A stretch of 64,000 bases of DNA from assembly GCA_003605065.1 (NCBI GenBank), contig QZJM01000004.1:1-64000 (forward strand), written 5' to 3'. The notes beneath the pieces are model-generated. The model did no database searches. It saw nothing but the letters and a program-made list of their open reading frames with translations, and was not told where the DNA came from. Shown in pieces: positions 28,380 to 36,964 of the stretch. The position numbers and the translations under genes are program-made. The DNA comes from Dethiobacter sp. (lineage in GTDB: Bacteria > Bacillota > Dethiobacteria > DTU022 > UBA8154). Every line of letters starts with the position of its first letter. The first letter of the stretch is position 1.

Positions 28380-29259
28380 GAGCCTCTTGTATTTTTTAGG
28401 AGAGGCGCTTAAGAGTATAGTTCGTAACGGGTGGATGAGCATAGCTTCTATTGGGGTTGTTTCCATTACCCTTCTGATCCTGGGCAGTTTCATGGTTTTA
28501 AGTTTTAACGTGGCCCTCTTTACCCAGGATATTAAGGAACAGGTACAAATCGTTCTTTATCTTGACGAAACAAGTGATCAGGAGACTAAACTGGAATTAC
28601 AGAGAATGCTGGCATCCCATTTCCAGTTGGAAGAAGTGCGCTATGTATCCAAAGAAGAAGCTATGGAGCGCTTAAAGCAGCAATTGGGTGATCGTGCTTA
28701 CCTGCTGGATGGATACAATGCGGAAGAAAACCCGTTACGGGATTCCTACCAGGTGCGTACTAAGATCCCTGAAGATATCCCTATCGTAGCAAAAGAAATA
28801 GCAGATTATCCCGGAGTAGGCTACGTAGATTACGGCAGTGGTGTGGTAGAGCCTCTTTTCCAGTTTACGGGATTGGTGCGCTGGATTGGCCTCGCGTTTA
28901 TGGCAGGACTTGCTGTCACGGCTATTTTTCTTATAGCTCATACCATCCGCCTGACGGTATATGTCAGGCGTAAGGAAATAATGATTATGAAGTATGTGGG
29001 AGCGACGGACTGGTTTATTCGCTGGCCATTTATTTTCGAAGGCCTGATTCTCGGTTTTATCGGAGCCATAATACCGGTAATTGTCATTTATTACAGCTAT
29101 CAGGCCGCTGTTCTCTGGATGCAGGCCAATATTTATTTTATTCCGCTGATCCCTCCGGAAAGGATCATGGAAGAAATAGTAAAAGCTATTATTCCCCTGG
29201 GGGTTGTCCTGGGGGTTCTGGGAAGCAGCATTTCTGTGAGGCGGTTTTTAAAAGTTTAA
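28369..29259 (+). CDS. ftsX: Cell division protein FtsX
   Basis: 296 aa, FtsX topology, immediately after ftsE. Confidence 0.96.
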   Translation: MHIRSLLYFLGEALKSIVRNGWMSIASIGVVSITLLILGSFMVLSFNVALFTQDIKEQVQIVLYLDETSDQETKLELQRMLASHFQLEEVRYVSKEEAMERLKQQLGDRAYLLDGYNAEENPLRDSYQVRTKIPEDIPIVAKEIADYPGVGYVDYGSGVVEPLFQFTGLVRWIGLAFMAGLAVTAIFLIAHTIRLTVYVRRKEIMIMKYVGATDWFIRWPFIFEGLILGFIGAIIPVIVIYYSYQAAVLWMQANIYFIPLIPPERIMEEIVKAIIPLGVVLGVLGSSISVRRFLKV

Positions 29260-29296
29260 CATAAGGAAAACTGATCACCGAAAGGAGGCCAAGCGT

Positions 29297-30517
29297 GTGC
29301 TTTCCCCAAAATCACGCAATATTTTAACTTTATTAACAATATTGTTTCTTGTTTCCGCCTTCATTTTGCCCGGTTATGCTTCTCCTCTGGAGCAAAAGAT
29401 CCGTCAAACACAGCAGGAACTTTCCAGTATTCAAAAAAGATTGGAGGACAGAGGTAAGCAGCTGGCAGAGTCCCAGAATGAAGAAAAAAGACTTGAAGGG
29501 GATTTAATGAAGCTGGAGCGCAGTTTATCACTCCTCAGGCGTGATTTAAACGAGCTGGAAAAGACTATTAAGGAAACTGAACAAAATATTGAGATTACAG
29601 AACAACAGCTTGCTGATGCTGAAGAACAGGTAGAACTGAGGGATAATTTACTGAGAAAACGGCTTAGAGCTATCTATGAAAAGGGTGAGACCGGGTATCT
29701 GGATGTTCTTTTTGATGCTTACAGCTTTGCAGAGTTTCTTACCAGGTTAAATGATCTAAAGTTAATTGCCGAGAACGACTTAAAGCTTTTAGAGGAGTCT
29801 TTTGCTGAAAGAGCTGCTATCCAGGAAAAGAAGGACAAGCTGGAGGAGGAAAAAGAGCGTTTATTAAACCTTAAAGTAGAAAGGCTGAATCGACGTGAAG
29901 AATTAAACAAACAGCAGGCTGAAAGGGAAGCACTGCTTGATACTGTTCAGAAAAACATCGAGGCCCAGGAAAAAGCCGTACGCGAATTGGAACAGGAAGC
30001 CCAAAAGATTGAAACAATCATCAAGCAACTACAGGAGGAAATGCGCCGCCAGACGGAACGCTTTACACCTTCCGGGAAGTTATTATGGCCCCTGGCTGAA
30101 TACGGGACCTCCTGGATAACTTCGGGATACGGCCCCCGTGTCCACCCTATAACGAAACGCCCGGGAGAGTTTCACGGTGGTATTGATATAGGTATTCCGC
30201 GTACTCGCTGGCCTGGATCATCCAGTTACAACGGTAACCCTGTTTACATCAGGGCAGCGGATAACGGTATTGTTATCTACGCCGGCATCAGCGGGAGCCT
30301 TACTTACGGTTATGGCAGAGTGGTGATAGTCGATCACGGGAAAGGTTTAGCCACTGTTTATGCCCACTGTCATACTATTCTTGTAGCTCCCGGCCAGGAA
30401 GTTGCCCGCGGTCAGCATATAGCCATTGTAGGTTCAACCGGTTCCAGCACAGGTCCTCATTTACATTTTGAGGTCAGGATAAACGGTGAAAGGCAGAGCC
30501 CCATGGGATATTTCTAG
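29297..30517 (+). CDS. Murein hydrolase activator / M23 peptidase (EnvC-like)
   Basis: 406 aa; signal peptide, long coiled coil, C-terminal LytM domain (FHGGIDIG, VVIVDHGKGLATVYAH, GPHLHFEVRINGE). Confidence 0.94.
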   Translation: MLSPKSRNILTLLTILFLVSAFILPGYASPLEQKIRQTQQELSSIQKRLEDRGKQLAESQNEEKRLEGDLMKLERSLSLLRRDLNELEKTIKETEQNIEITEQQLADAEEQVELRDNLLRKRLRAIYEKGETGYLDVLFDAYSFAEFLTRLNDLKLIAENDLKLLEESFAERAAIQEKKDKLEEEKERLLNLKVERLNRREELNKQQAEREALLDTVQKNIEAQEKAVRELEQEAQKIETIIKQLQEEMRRQTERFTPSGKLLWPLAEYGTSWITSGYGPRVHPITKRPGEFHGGIDIGIPRTRWPGSSSYNGNPVYIRAADNGIVIYAGISGSLTYGYGRVVIVDHGKGLATVYAHCHTILVAPGQEVARGQHIAIVGSTGSSTGPHLHFEVRINGERQSPMGYF

Positions 30518-30714
30518 AAAGAAAAGCGTAACGAACGCTGTAGCAATAACTGGTTTTATTTTCGAGCATAAATTGTAACTTCTTTTACATGCTTGCAGTC
30601 TTTTACAAAGTACCGTGTCTTTTTGTGCTTGAAAGAGCATAAAAATATAAACCGGCTAAATTTAATGATGGCTGTTGCCAGCACAATAATGGTACAGGAG
30701 GCACAAGAAGAGTA

Positions 30715-31116
30715 ATGAAAGATAATATGAATAACTGGGCCGTTTCGAAGGTCTACCTTTACCTTGTTGCCCTAATAACCTTTAGTGTATTGCTTTTTAA
30801 CTTTGTCGAGCTCGTCAGGGCGATTCCTGAGTACATTGCTCCTCTCCCTGGTTGGATAATGGACCACCCAACAGCTAGAAACGAGTTGTTTTTGCAAAGA
30901 TATGGCCAATACCCCGATTTTAGCAGGCAGGAGCATAGAGAAAAAGCGGCAGCTTTTACCAGGGAAGAAGTGGAAGCACTTTCAGAAGAAAGATACCGGG
31001 CGGAGAAAGAAAGAACAAAAGCTTTTAATTTGAGGAACATAATGCGGCACGGTTTTTCTTTTATCGTTTTACTTCCCGTCCATATTATTTTTTTCAAACT
31101 GGCCAGGAAGAGCTAG
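30715..31116 (+). CDS. Hypothetical small membrane protein in ftsEX/ctp cluster
   Basis: 133 aa, two hydrophobic segments flanking a charged central region. Confidence 0.65.
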   Translation: MKDNMNNWAVSKVYLYLVALITFSVLLFNFVELVRAIPEYIAPLPGWIMDHPTARNELFLQRYGQYPDFSRQEHREKAAAFTREEVEALSEERYRAEKERTKAFNLRNIMRHGFSFIVLLPVHIIFFKLARKS

Positions 31117-31247
31117 TATTCTAGATTAAAACCTCAGCCGTAATATAATTATGATTATGGTATTTTTCCGAATAAAAAGGTATAATATAAAATAAATTAG
31201 TAACCCTCGGAGATGAAACGTTGCTTTTTCAGAAAGATGGTGTTTTC

Positions 31248-32639
31248 ATGAAACGACGGGAACTTGTGGTTGTGTTGCTGTGTATGCTTATTTTAAGTAA
31301 CATAGCAACATATCGTTTTACCCGTTTTTTCTTTTCTTCACCGGCATTGGAAGTATCCAGGGAGAGAGACGAAGCAGGGCTCTTCTGGGAGGTATGGGAT
31401 ATCCTGGAGAAAAAGTATTTCCAGCCCGTAGAAGAGGAAAGAATGATTCAGGGAGCTATAAAAGGCATGCTCCAGTCCCTGGATGATCCCCATACGTCGT
31501 ACCTTTCTCCTGAATCCATGGAGGATATGCTTATCCATACAACGGGTTCTCTAAGCGGCATCGGAGTAGAAATAGTCGAAGATGAAGGAGAAATACTCAT
31601 CTTAAGGGTTATTGAGAATTCTCCTGCCCAGCAGGTCGGATTAATACGTGGAGATTGTATTGTAGAAGTGAAAGGAAAGAGCATGGATGGTGTTAAACTG
31701 GATGAAGCCGCCCGTCTTCTAAGGGGACCGAGCGGAACAACGGTGAAAATAGTTGTCCGGCGGGCCGGGGAAGAGGATCCTTTGCAGCTTACCATAACAC
31801 GGGCCAAAATAGAAATGGGTACTGTTTTTGCTCAGGTCCTGGAAAAAGGTGTCGGTTATATTAGAATTACCAATTTTGATCAGGGTACAGGAAAGGACTT
31901 TAGCGAGTCACTTACTTTTCTGGAAAAGCAGGGTTTGAAAGGGTTGGTCCTGGACCTGCGGGACAATGCCGGAGGGCTTCTGGATGAAGCTGTTGCAGTC
32001 GGAGAGGTTATTGTCCCCTCCGGGGAAATTACCAGGGTTGTGGACCGTGAAGGAAACGTGCAGGAGCGCTACTTTTCCCAGGCCAAACCAAAAGATTATA
32101 AGATTGTCGTACTGATCAATGAATATACGGCCAGCGCCGCGGAGATTATTGCCGGGGCCTTACAGGACAGCGGAAAAGCTCTTCTCGTGGGCATGCCCAC
32201 ATTTGGTAAAGCCACTGTCCAGTATTTACAGTTTCTCAGCGACGGGGGCGGGCTGCGTTACACTATTGCCAAATATTTAACTCCCGGTGGTCATGATTTG
32301 CACAAGCATGGCCTGCAGCCCGACTTTGAAGTGAATCTTCCTCCCGAATATTATCTCCAGTACCGTACCGTTCCCCGAAACCTGGAACAGGGTGATTCAG
32401 GAGAGAGAGTTATTCTTTTACAAAATATGCTTAGTTTTCTCGGGTATCCTGTGGAGATTACCGGTGTATTTGATACAACTAGCGGCGATTATTTAAAAGA
32501 ATTTCAACGAAATCACGATTTATTACCTACAGGGACACTGGACATTTCTACCAGGGAACACCTGCGCTCTGCATTGTCAGAAAAAGCCGGTAAGGTAGAT
32601 GAGCAGCTGAAGTTTGCTGTTGACATTCTGAAAGGCTAA
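31248..32639 (+). CDS. S41 family C-terminal processing peptidase with peptidoglycan-binding domain
   Basis: PDZ (ENSPAQQVGLIRGDCIVEVKG), catalytic TASAAEIIAGALQD...GKATVQ, C-terminal PG-binding repeat GDSGERVILLQNMLSFLGY. Confidence 0.95.
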   Translation: MKRRELVVVLLCMLILSNIATYRFTRFFFSSPALEVSRERDEAGLFWEVWDILEKKYFQPVEEERMIQGAIKGMLQSLDDPHTSYLSPESMEDMLIHTTGSLSGIGVEIVEDEGEILILRVIENSPAQQVGLIRGDCIVEVKGKSMDGVKLDEAARLLRGPSGTTVKIVVRRAGEEDPLQLTITRAKIEMGTVFAQVLEKGVGYIRITNFDQGTGKDFSESLTFLEKQGLKGLVLDLRDNAGGLLDEAVAVGEVIVPSGEITRVVDREGNVQERYFSQAKPKDYKIVVLINEYTASAAEIIAGALQDSGKALLVGMPTFGKATVQYLQFLSDGGGLRYTIAKYLTPGGHDLHKHGLQPDFEVNLPPEYYLQYRTVPRNLEQGDSGERVILLQNMLSFLGYPVEITGVFDTTSGDYLKEFQRNHDLLPTGTLDISTREHLRSALSEKAGKVDEQLKFAVDILKG

Positions 32640-32684
32640 GTTAAAATATTTTGCTTATGTCTGAGCAGAAAGGAGCCCGAACAG

Positions 32685-33989
32685 TTGGATTTTTGGTTTA
32701 GTATTTCCCTGTTGATGATCAAAACCATGTCGCTGGCCCTTTTAAATCCTTTTTTCTGGCTGGTTGTATTTATAGTTTTATTACAATACAGGCGCATTGT
32801 GTTCATGGAGAAAAAACTTTTTGGCCAATCAATTAACAACATCTGGAAGCAAACAATTTATTCGGTTATCTTTGGCATAATGGGAGGTATTTTTGGCAGT
32901 ATATTCCTTTTATTACTGGGTATATCGCTGGATTGCATCGGTATTGCCTATCTCTGGCCTGTAGCCATACTTTTACTGCTGTTAAATCCCCGTTTCCTTT
33001 GTTTTGCCTACGCCGGCGGGATTATTTCCGCTGTTTCCCTTTTAATCAGGTTTTTATTGCCCTTTTGGCCTAATCTTGGCGATATTGCCCTTTTAAAAGG
33101 ATTAATGGACATTCACCTTCCCAGTCTCCTGGCTTTAATCGGCATTTTGCACCTGACGGAATCTTTCTTAATTTTTATCAGCGGGCATCGCGGTGCCAGC
33201 CCCATCTATCTCAAGGCTCCTTCCGGAGAGCTTCTCGGCGGTTACAGCATGCAGCGTTTTTGGCCCCTGCCTTTGATGGGGCTTTGGGGGCTAGTAGTTG
33301 CGGAATCCTCGGAGATATTTGTAGGCGGGGTTCTGATGCCGGAGTGGTGGCCTCTGCTTGGCTCCGTGATGAATCCTGTTGGAGCAGAGAAGCTTATTTA
33401 CCTTATGGTTCCCCTGGTAGCGGGGTTGGGCTACAGCGATCTTGCTCTATCCAGTTATCCTCGTGATAAACGCATCAAAACTGCGGGCAACCTGGCTTTG
33501 TACAGCGTGCTTTTATCTCTCCTGGCTATTTCCGCAGTATTTATCCCTTTGATGATTATCCCGGCTGCTTTACTGGCACCTCTCGGACATGAATTTTTGA
33601 TCAGAAAAGGCAATAAAGAGGAATTTTCCAGGCCGCCGCTTTTTAATGCCAACAATAGTCATGGTTTAACAATTATAGCCGTTATACCTGATTCCCCGGC
33701 TGAGAAGGCCGGTTTACAGGGCGGAGACTGGCTGATGGAAGTTAACAATCAACGCATCGATTCAGAGATTGATTTCTGGAATATCTTACGTGTTAATTAC
33801 TACCGGGTCCTTTTTAAAATCAAAAGGAGTGAAAAAGAAATTAAACTTCCCGTGCAAATTTATCCCTGGCCGGTAAACCAGCTGGGAATTATTTTTGCCC
33901 CGGGCAGGTTGGCTAATGTATATGTGGAGATGAAACACAGTTCCCTGTTGAAAAATATTCGCCGTCGTTTTTCTCCGGGTGGTTCTTAA
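32685..33989 (+). CDS. Polytopic PDZ-domain protein (MinJ-like)
   Basis: 434 aa; ~8 TM helices and C-terminal PDZ (DSPAEKAGLQGGDWLMEVNNQRI) downstream of ftsEX-ctp, as with Bacillus MinJ. Confidence 0.85.
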   Translation: MDFWFSISLLMIKTMSLALLNPFFWLVVFIVLLQYRRIVFMEKKLFGQSINNIWKQTIYSVIFGIMGGIFGSIFLLLLGISLDCIGIAYLWPVAILLLLLNPRFLCFAYAGGIISAVSLLIRFLLPFWPNLGDIALLKGLMDIHLPSLLALIGILHLTESFLIFISGHRGASPIYLKAPSGELLGGYSMQRFWPLPLMGLWGLVVAESSEIFVGGVLMPEWWPLLGSVMNPVGAEKLIYLMVPLVAGLGYSDLALSSYPRDKRIKTAGNLALYSVLLSLLAISAVFIPLMIIPAALLAPLGHEFLIRKGNKEEFSRPPLFNANNSHGLTIIAVIPDSPAEKAGLQGGDWLMEVNNQRIDSEIDFWNILRVNYYRVLFKIKRSEKEIKLPVQIYPWPVNQLGIIFAPGRLANVYVEMKHSSLLKNIRRRFSPGGS

Positions 33990-34018
33990 GGTAAAGCCTG
34001 TAAAGTAAAATATTTCTC
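33955..34018 (+). repeat. Direct repeat copy A (3' end of PDZ gene plus downstream)
   Basis: GCCGTCGTTTTTCTCCGGGTGGTTCTTA...AGTAAAATATTTCTC, matches copy B at 36213-36275. Confidence 0.9.
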
Positions 34019-34210
34019 GATTTCAGGTAGTTGACTACGGTTTTGCCCCGTTCTCTCCCCCGTTTTCCGCCGTCAATTAAGGGAAATCCCTTTCTTTCAT
34101 TTTTTAAGTAAAATATGGTATAATTATTTTTATAAGTAATATTTTCCTCCAAGTTTTGACAAATACTCTATTTTTTATTACTTTTTTGAAAAAAATTTAT
34201 TGCTTCCTGA

Positions 34211-34296
34211 ACTAAAAGGCATAATTACTGAAAAGTAATGGCGCAAAGCTACAGGGGCTAAGCGGTTAAACCGTAATGCCAGCCAGCTACTGGTTC
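34211..34296 (+). ncRNA. Cyclic di-GMP-I (GEMM) riboswitch aptamer
   Basis: AAAAGGCATAATTACT-GAAA-AGTAATGGCGCAAAGCTACAGGGGCTAAG-CGGTTAAACCG-TAATGCCAGCCAGCTACTGG: GAAA-capped stem, CGCAAAGC, GGGGCTAAG and GCCAGCCAG core elements of GEMM-I; followed by terminator. Confidence 0.82.
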
Positions 34297-34320
34297 AAGG
34301 TTCTATGGAATTTTTCCAGG

Positions 34321-34350
34321 CCCCTTGCCAGATTGGCAAGGGGGTTTTTA
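34321..34350 (+). terminator. Rho-independent terminator (riboswitch expression platform)
   Basis: CCCCTTGCCA-GAT-TGGCAAGGGGGTTTTTA. Confidence 0.9.
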
Positions 34351-34405
34351 GGTTTTGTTGTCATGCAATATGCTGTAATGACAACCCTATCGTAACACTG
34401 TGATA

Positions 34406-34522
34406 CCCCCTGAGGATGCCCTTCTTGAACTAAAAAGATGCGCCGGCACACAATTTGATCCCCTGCTGGTAACGCACTTTGAAAAGTTACTGTTCAGGGA
34501 TGGAACCATTAGAGAGGTATAG
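34406..34522 (+). pseudogene. Remnant: C-terminal tail of an HD-GYP domain protein
   Basis: Frame reads PPEDALLELKRCAGTQFDPLLVTHFEKLLFRDGTIREV*, the typical C-terminal tail of HD-GYP proteins; no upstream coding remains. Confidence 0.75.
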
Positions 34523-34573
34523 ATTATTACAATAACGTACCGGATACTGTTGGTTATTGAAGGATGGTAGAAG

Positions 34574-35959
34574 ATGGAATTTTATTTTGATTTAGCTTCT
34601 ATTGTAGAATTTTCAGAGGATGCCATTATCGGGATGACTTTGGACGGCATTATTTGCAGCTGGAATGCTGCAGCAGAAAGACTGTATGCCTACTCAACAG
34701 AAGAAGCCAAAGGCTTTTCTATATCTAGATTAATTCCTTTCAACCAGCCTGATGAGATAACAGCTAACCTCGGGAAGATCAAAAGGGAAGAACGCCTCCC
34801 GCATTATAAGACCGTTCATATGCGGAAGGATAGAGCATTAATTTATGTTTCAGTAACTTTATCTCCTATTAAGAATAAAAAGGGTGAAATTATTGGGGCT
34901 TCCATGATCGCCCGGGACATTTCCGAAGGCCAAAAAACAGAAGTCGCCCTTGAATATTTTACCAGGCATGATTTATTGACGGGCTTGTACAACAGGGTCT
35001 ATTTTGAAGAGGTGATGTGCCGCCTGGAAAGCAGCCAGAAGAATTCGGTAGGGCTTATCATTTGCGATGTCAACGGCCTTAAAATAGTCAATGACACCCT
35101 GGGCCACAGCATCGGGGATCATCTTTTAAAATCCGCTGCAGGTATTTTAAAGAAATGTTTCCGTAAAGAAGATGTGGTAGCCCGCGTCGGAGGCGATGAA
35201 TTCGCAATAATGCTCCTGAACGCCAGCGCTTCAGTTTTGGAAGCTATCTGCCGGAGAATCAGGGAGTGCATAGAGGCGTATAACAAAACAGGCCCGCAGG
35301 TTCCGCTGAACATGTGTTTTGGAACGGCAGTAAAAGACATGACGTCAACCAGTATAAAAGATCTTTTTACAGAAGCCGATAATAACATGCGGCGTGAAAA
35401 GTTACACTGCAAGTCGAGCAGTTCCAGTGGTATTGTAAAAATACTCATGAAGGCTTTGGAGGCGAGGGATTTTATCACGGAGGGCCATGTTGATCGTTTG
35501 CAGGAACTGGTACTAAAGATGAGCCCTTATTCGGATTCCCGGGCTAAGGATCTGCAACTTTTTGCCCAGTTTCATGACATTGGTAAAGTAGGAATACCGG
35601 ACCGTATACTTTTTAAGTCCGGGCCTCTTACTCCTGAGGAAGCTTTGGAGATGCAGAAACATTGCGAGATCGGCTTCCGAATTGCAATGTCTTCTCCTGA
35701 CCTGGCTCCTATTGCGGACTGGATTCTCAAACACCATGAGTGGTGGAATGGAAAAGGCTACCCTCTGGGCCTTAAAGGTGAAGATATCCCTGTTGAGTGC
35801 CGCATACTTGCCATCGCTGACGCTTACGACGCCATGACCAACGATCGTCCTTACCGAAAAGCTCTTTCTCACCTTGAAGCGGTTGAAGAACTTAAACGAT
35901 ATGCCGGAATCCAGTTTGATCCCCACCTGGTTTTTAAATTTCTAAAACCTATACGGTGA
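34574..35959 (+). CDS. PAS-GGDEF-HD-GYP c-di-GMP signalling protein
   Basis: 461 aa; PAS region, RVGGDEFAIML (intact GGDEF), HDIGKVGIPDRIL and HHEWWNGKGYPLGL (HD-GYP). Confidence 0.95.
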   Translation: MEFYFDLASIVEFSEDAIIGMTLDGIICSWNAAAERLYAYSTEEAKGFSISRLIPFNQPDEITANLGKIKREERLPHYKTVHMRKDRALIYVSVTLSPIKNKKGEIIGASMIARDISEGQKTEVALEYFTRHDLLTGLYNRVYFEEVMCRLESSQKNSVGLIICDVNGLKIVNDTLGHSIGDHLLKSAAGILKKCFRKEDVVARVGGDEFAIMLLNASASVLEAICRRIRECIEAYNKTGPQVPLNMCFGTAVKDMTSTSIKDLFTEADNNMRREKLHCKSSSSSGIVKILMKALEARDFITEGHVDRLQELVLKMSPYSDSRAKDLQLFAQFHDIGKVGIPDRILFKSGPLTPEEALEMQKHCEIGFRIAMSSPDLAPIADWILKHHEWWNGKGYPLGLKGEDIPVECRILAIADAYDAMTNDRPYRKALSHLEAVEELKRYAGIQFDPHLVFKFLKPIR

Positions 35960-36060
35960 TTATTTATAATCCCCCTTTTCTCTGTTAGGAAATAAAAGAG
36001 GGTTAATTCAATTTTTGGAATTCGCGTGAATCAGGAAGCCCCTTCCGTTTTTCCACCGCT

Positions 36061-36177
36061 GGGGGGCTGGGTTTGGGACTGCCCGGAGCCAAGCGTTTGA
36101 TGGACGAGATGCAGATTCATTCCAGGGTCGGGGAAGGAACCGCAATAACAGTTCGTAAGTATACAAGGAGATGGTGA
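36061..36177 (+). pseudogene. Remnant: C-terminus of RsbT-like anti-sigma serine kinase (HATPase)
   Basis: Frame reads GGLGLGLPGAKRLMDEMQIHSRVGEGTAITVRKYTRRW*, the G2-box/C-terminal region of RsbT-like proteins. Confidence 0.75.
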
Positions 36178-36212
36178 GGTGTTTCCTGAAAGGCAAATCT
36201 TCAGGGTTAACC

Positions 36213-36275
36213 ATATTTGCCGTCGTTTTTCTCCGGGCGGTTCTTAGTAAAACCCCGTATAGTAAAATATTTCTC
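36213..36275 (+). repeat. Direct repeat copy B
   Basis: GCCGTCGTTTTTCTCCGGGCGGTTCTTAGTAAAACCCCGTATAGTAAAATATTTCTC; retains the RRFSPGGS* coding tail of the PDZ gene. Confidence 0.9.
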
Positions 36276-36321
36276 TGGTTAAAATAGCGTCAGGAAATAG
36301 TAAGACAAGGAGTTTGTGCTT

Positions 36322-36795
36322 ATGTCAGTGACTGGGGAATTCAATGTCAAGCTGGATAAAATTGTAAACAATTTACGCCAGAACCGCTTTAAGCTGGAGC
36401 AATTATTGATGACTATGCAGGTACAACAACAGACGGTCATGGATAGCCTGCAAAAGATTATGGAAGAACAATTAACCCTGCAGGGAATTATTTCGGGAAG
36501 CCTTTCCCAGTTTGAAGAAAAAGCAGGGGCAAGCCAGGGGCTCCAGGGGCTTTTCCATGGAAACCCTCTCTTAAAAAATGAAATTATGCAGAAAAGGGTA
36601 GCGCTGGAACAAAATTTACAAAAACTCAGGGAGATGAGTTTTCAATTACAGCAGAAGATCCAGCTGATGGGGAAATCGATCCAGGATATAGGGCGATACG
36701 TTTCTCCTGAAATTGAACAGGATGAAAAAAAAGTGGAAGAGATCAAAGCATCCCTGGAAGAAAGGTCCCAGCAAAATCTGCTCGTGGAGAAATAA
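36322..36795 (+). CDS. Hypothetical coiled-coil protein
   Basis: ~157 aa, Gln/Lys/Glu-rich heptads, RBS AAGGAG upstream. Confidence 0.6.
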   Translation: MSVTGEFNVKLDKIVNNLRQNRFKLEQLLMTMQVQQQTVMDSLQKIMEEQLTLQGIISGSLSQFEEKAGASQGLQGLFHGNPLLKNEIMQKRVALEQNLQKLREMSFQLQQKIQLMGKSIQDIGRYVSPEIEQDEKKVEEIKASLEERSQQNLLVEK

Positions 36796-36837
36796 AATTG
36801 TAATTAGTTACGGGCTTCCATTAATAAAGAGTTCTTT

Positions 36838-36877
36838 CTTCGGGCCGCGACTTAAAAAACCGCGGCCCGAAGTTTTT
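36838..36877 (+). terminator. Rho-independent terminator upstream of uvrB
   Basis: CTTCGGGCCGCG-ACTTAAAAAAC-CGCGGCCCGAAG-TTTTT, 12-bp perfect stem. Confidence 0.93.
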
Positions 36878-36964
36878 CAACCGTATTACTTTGTCTCCCG
36901 GCTCTTTTTTGTGGTATAATATTCTGATGGGAGTTAATACAAAACAAGGCGGGTCTGATAAACT

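Noticed and set aside
34030-34080. TTGAC...GTCAA imperfect inverted repeat after the PDZ gene
   Set aside because: Short arms with weak interior pairing; no clear function.
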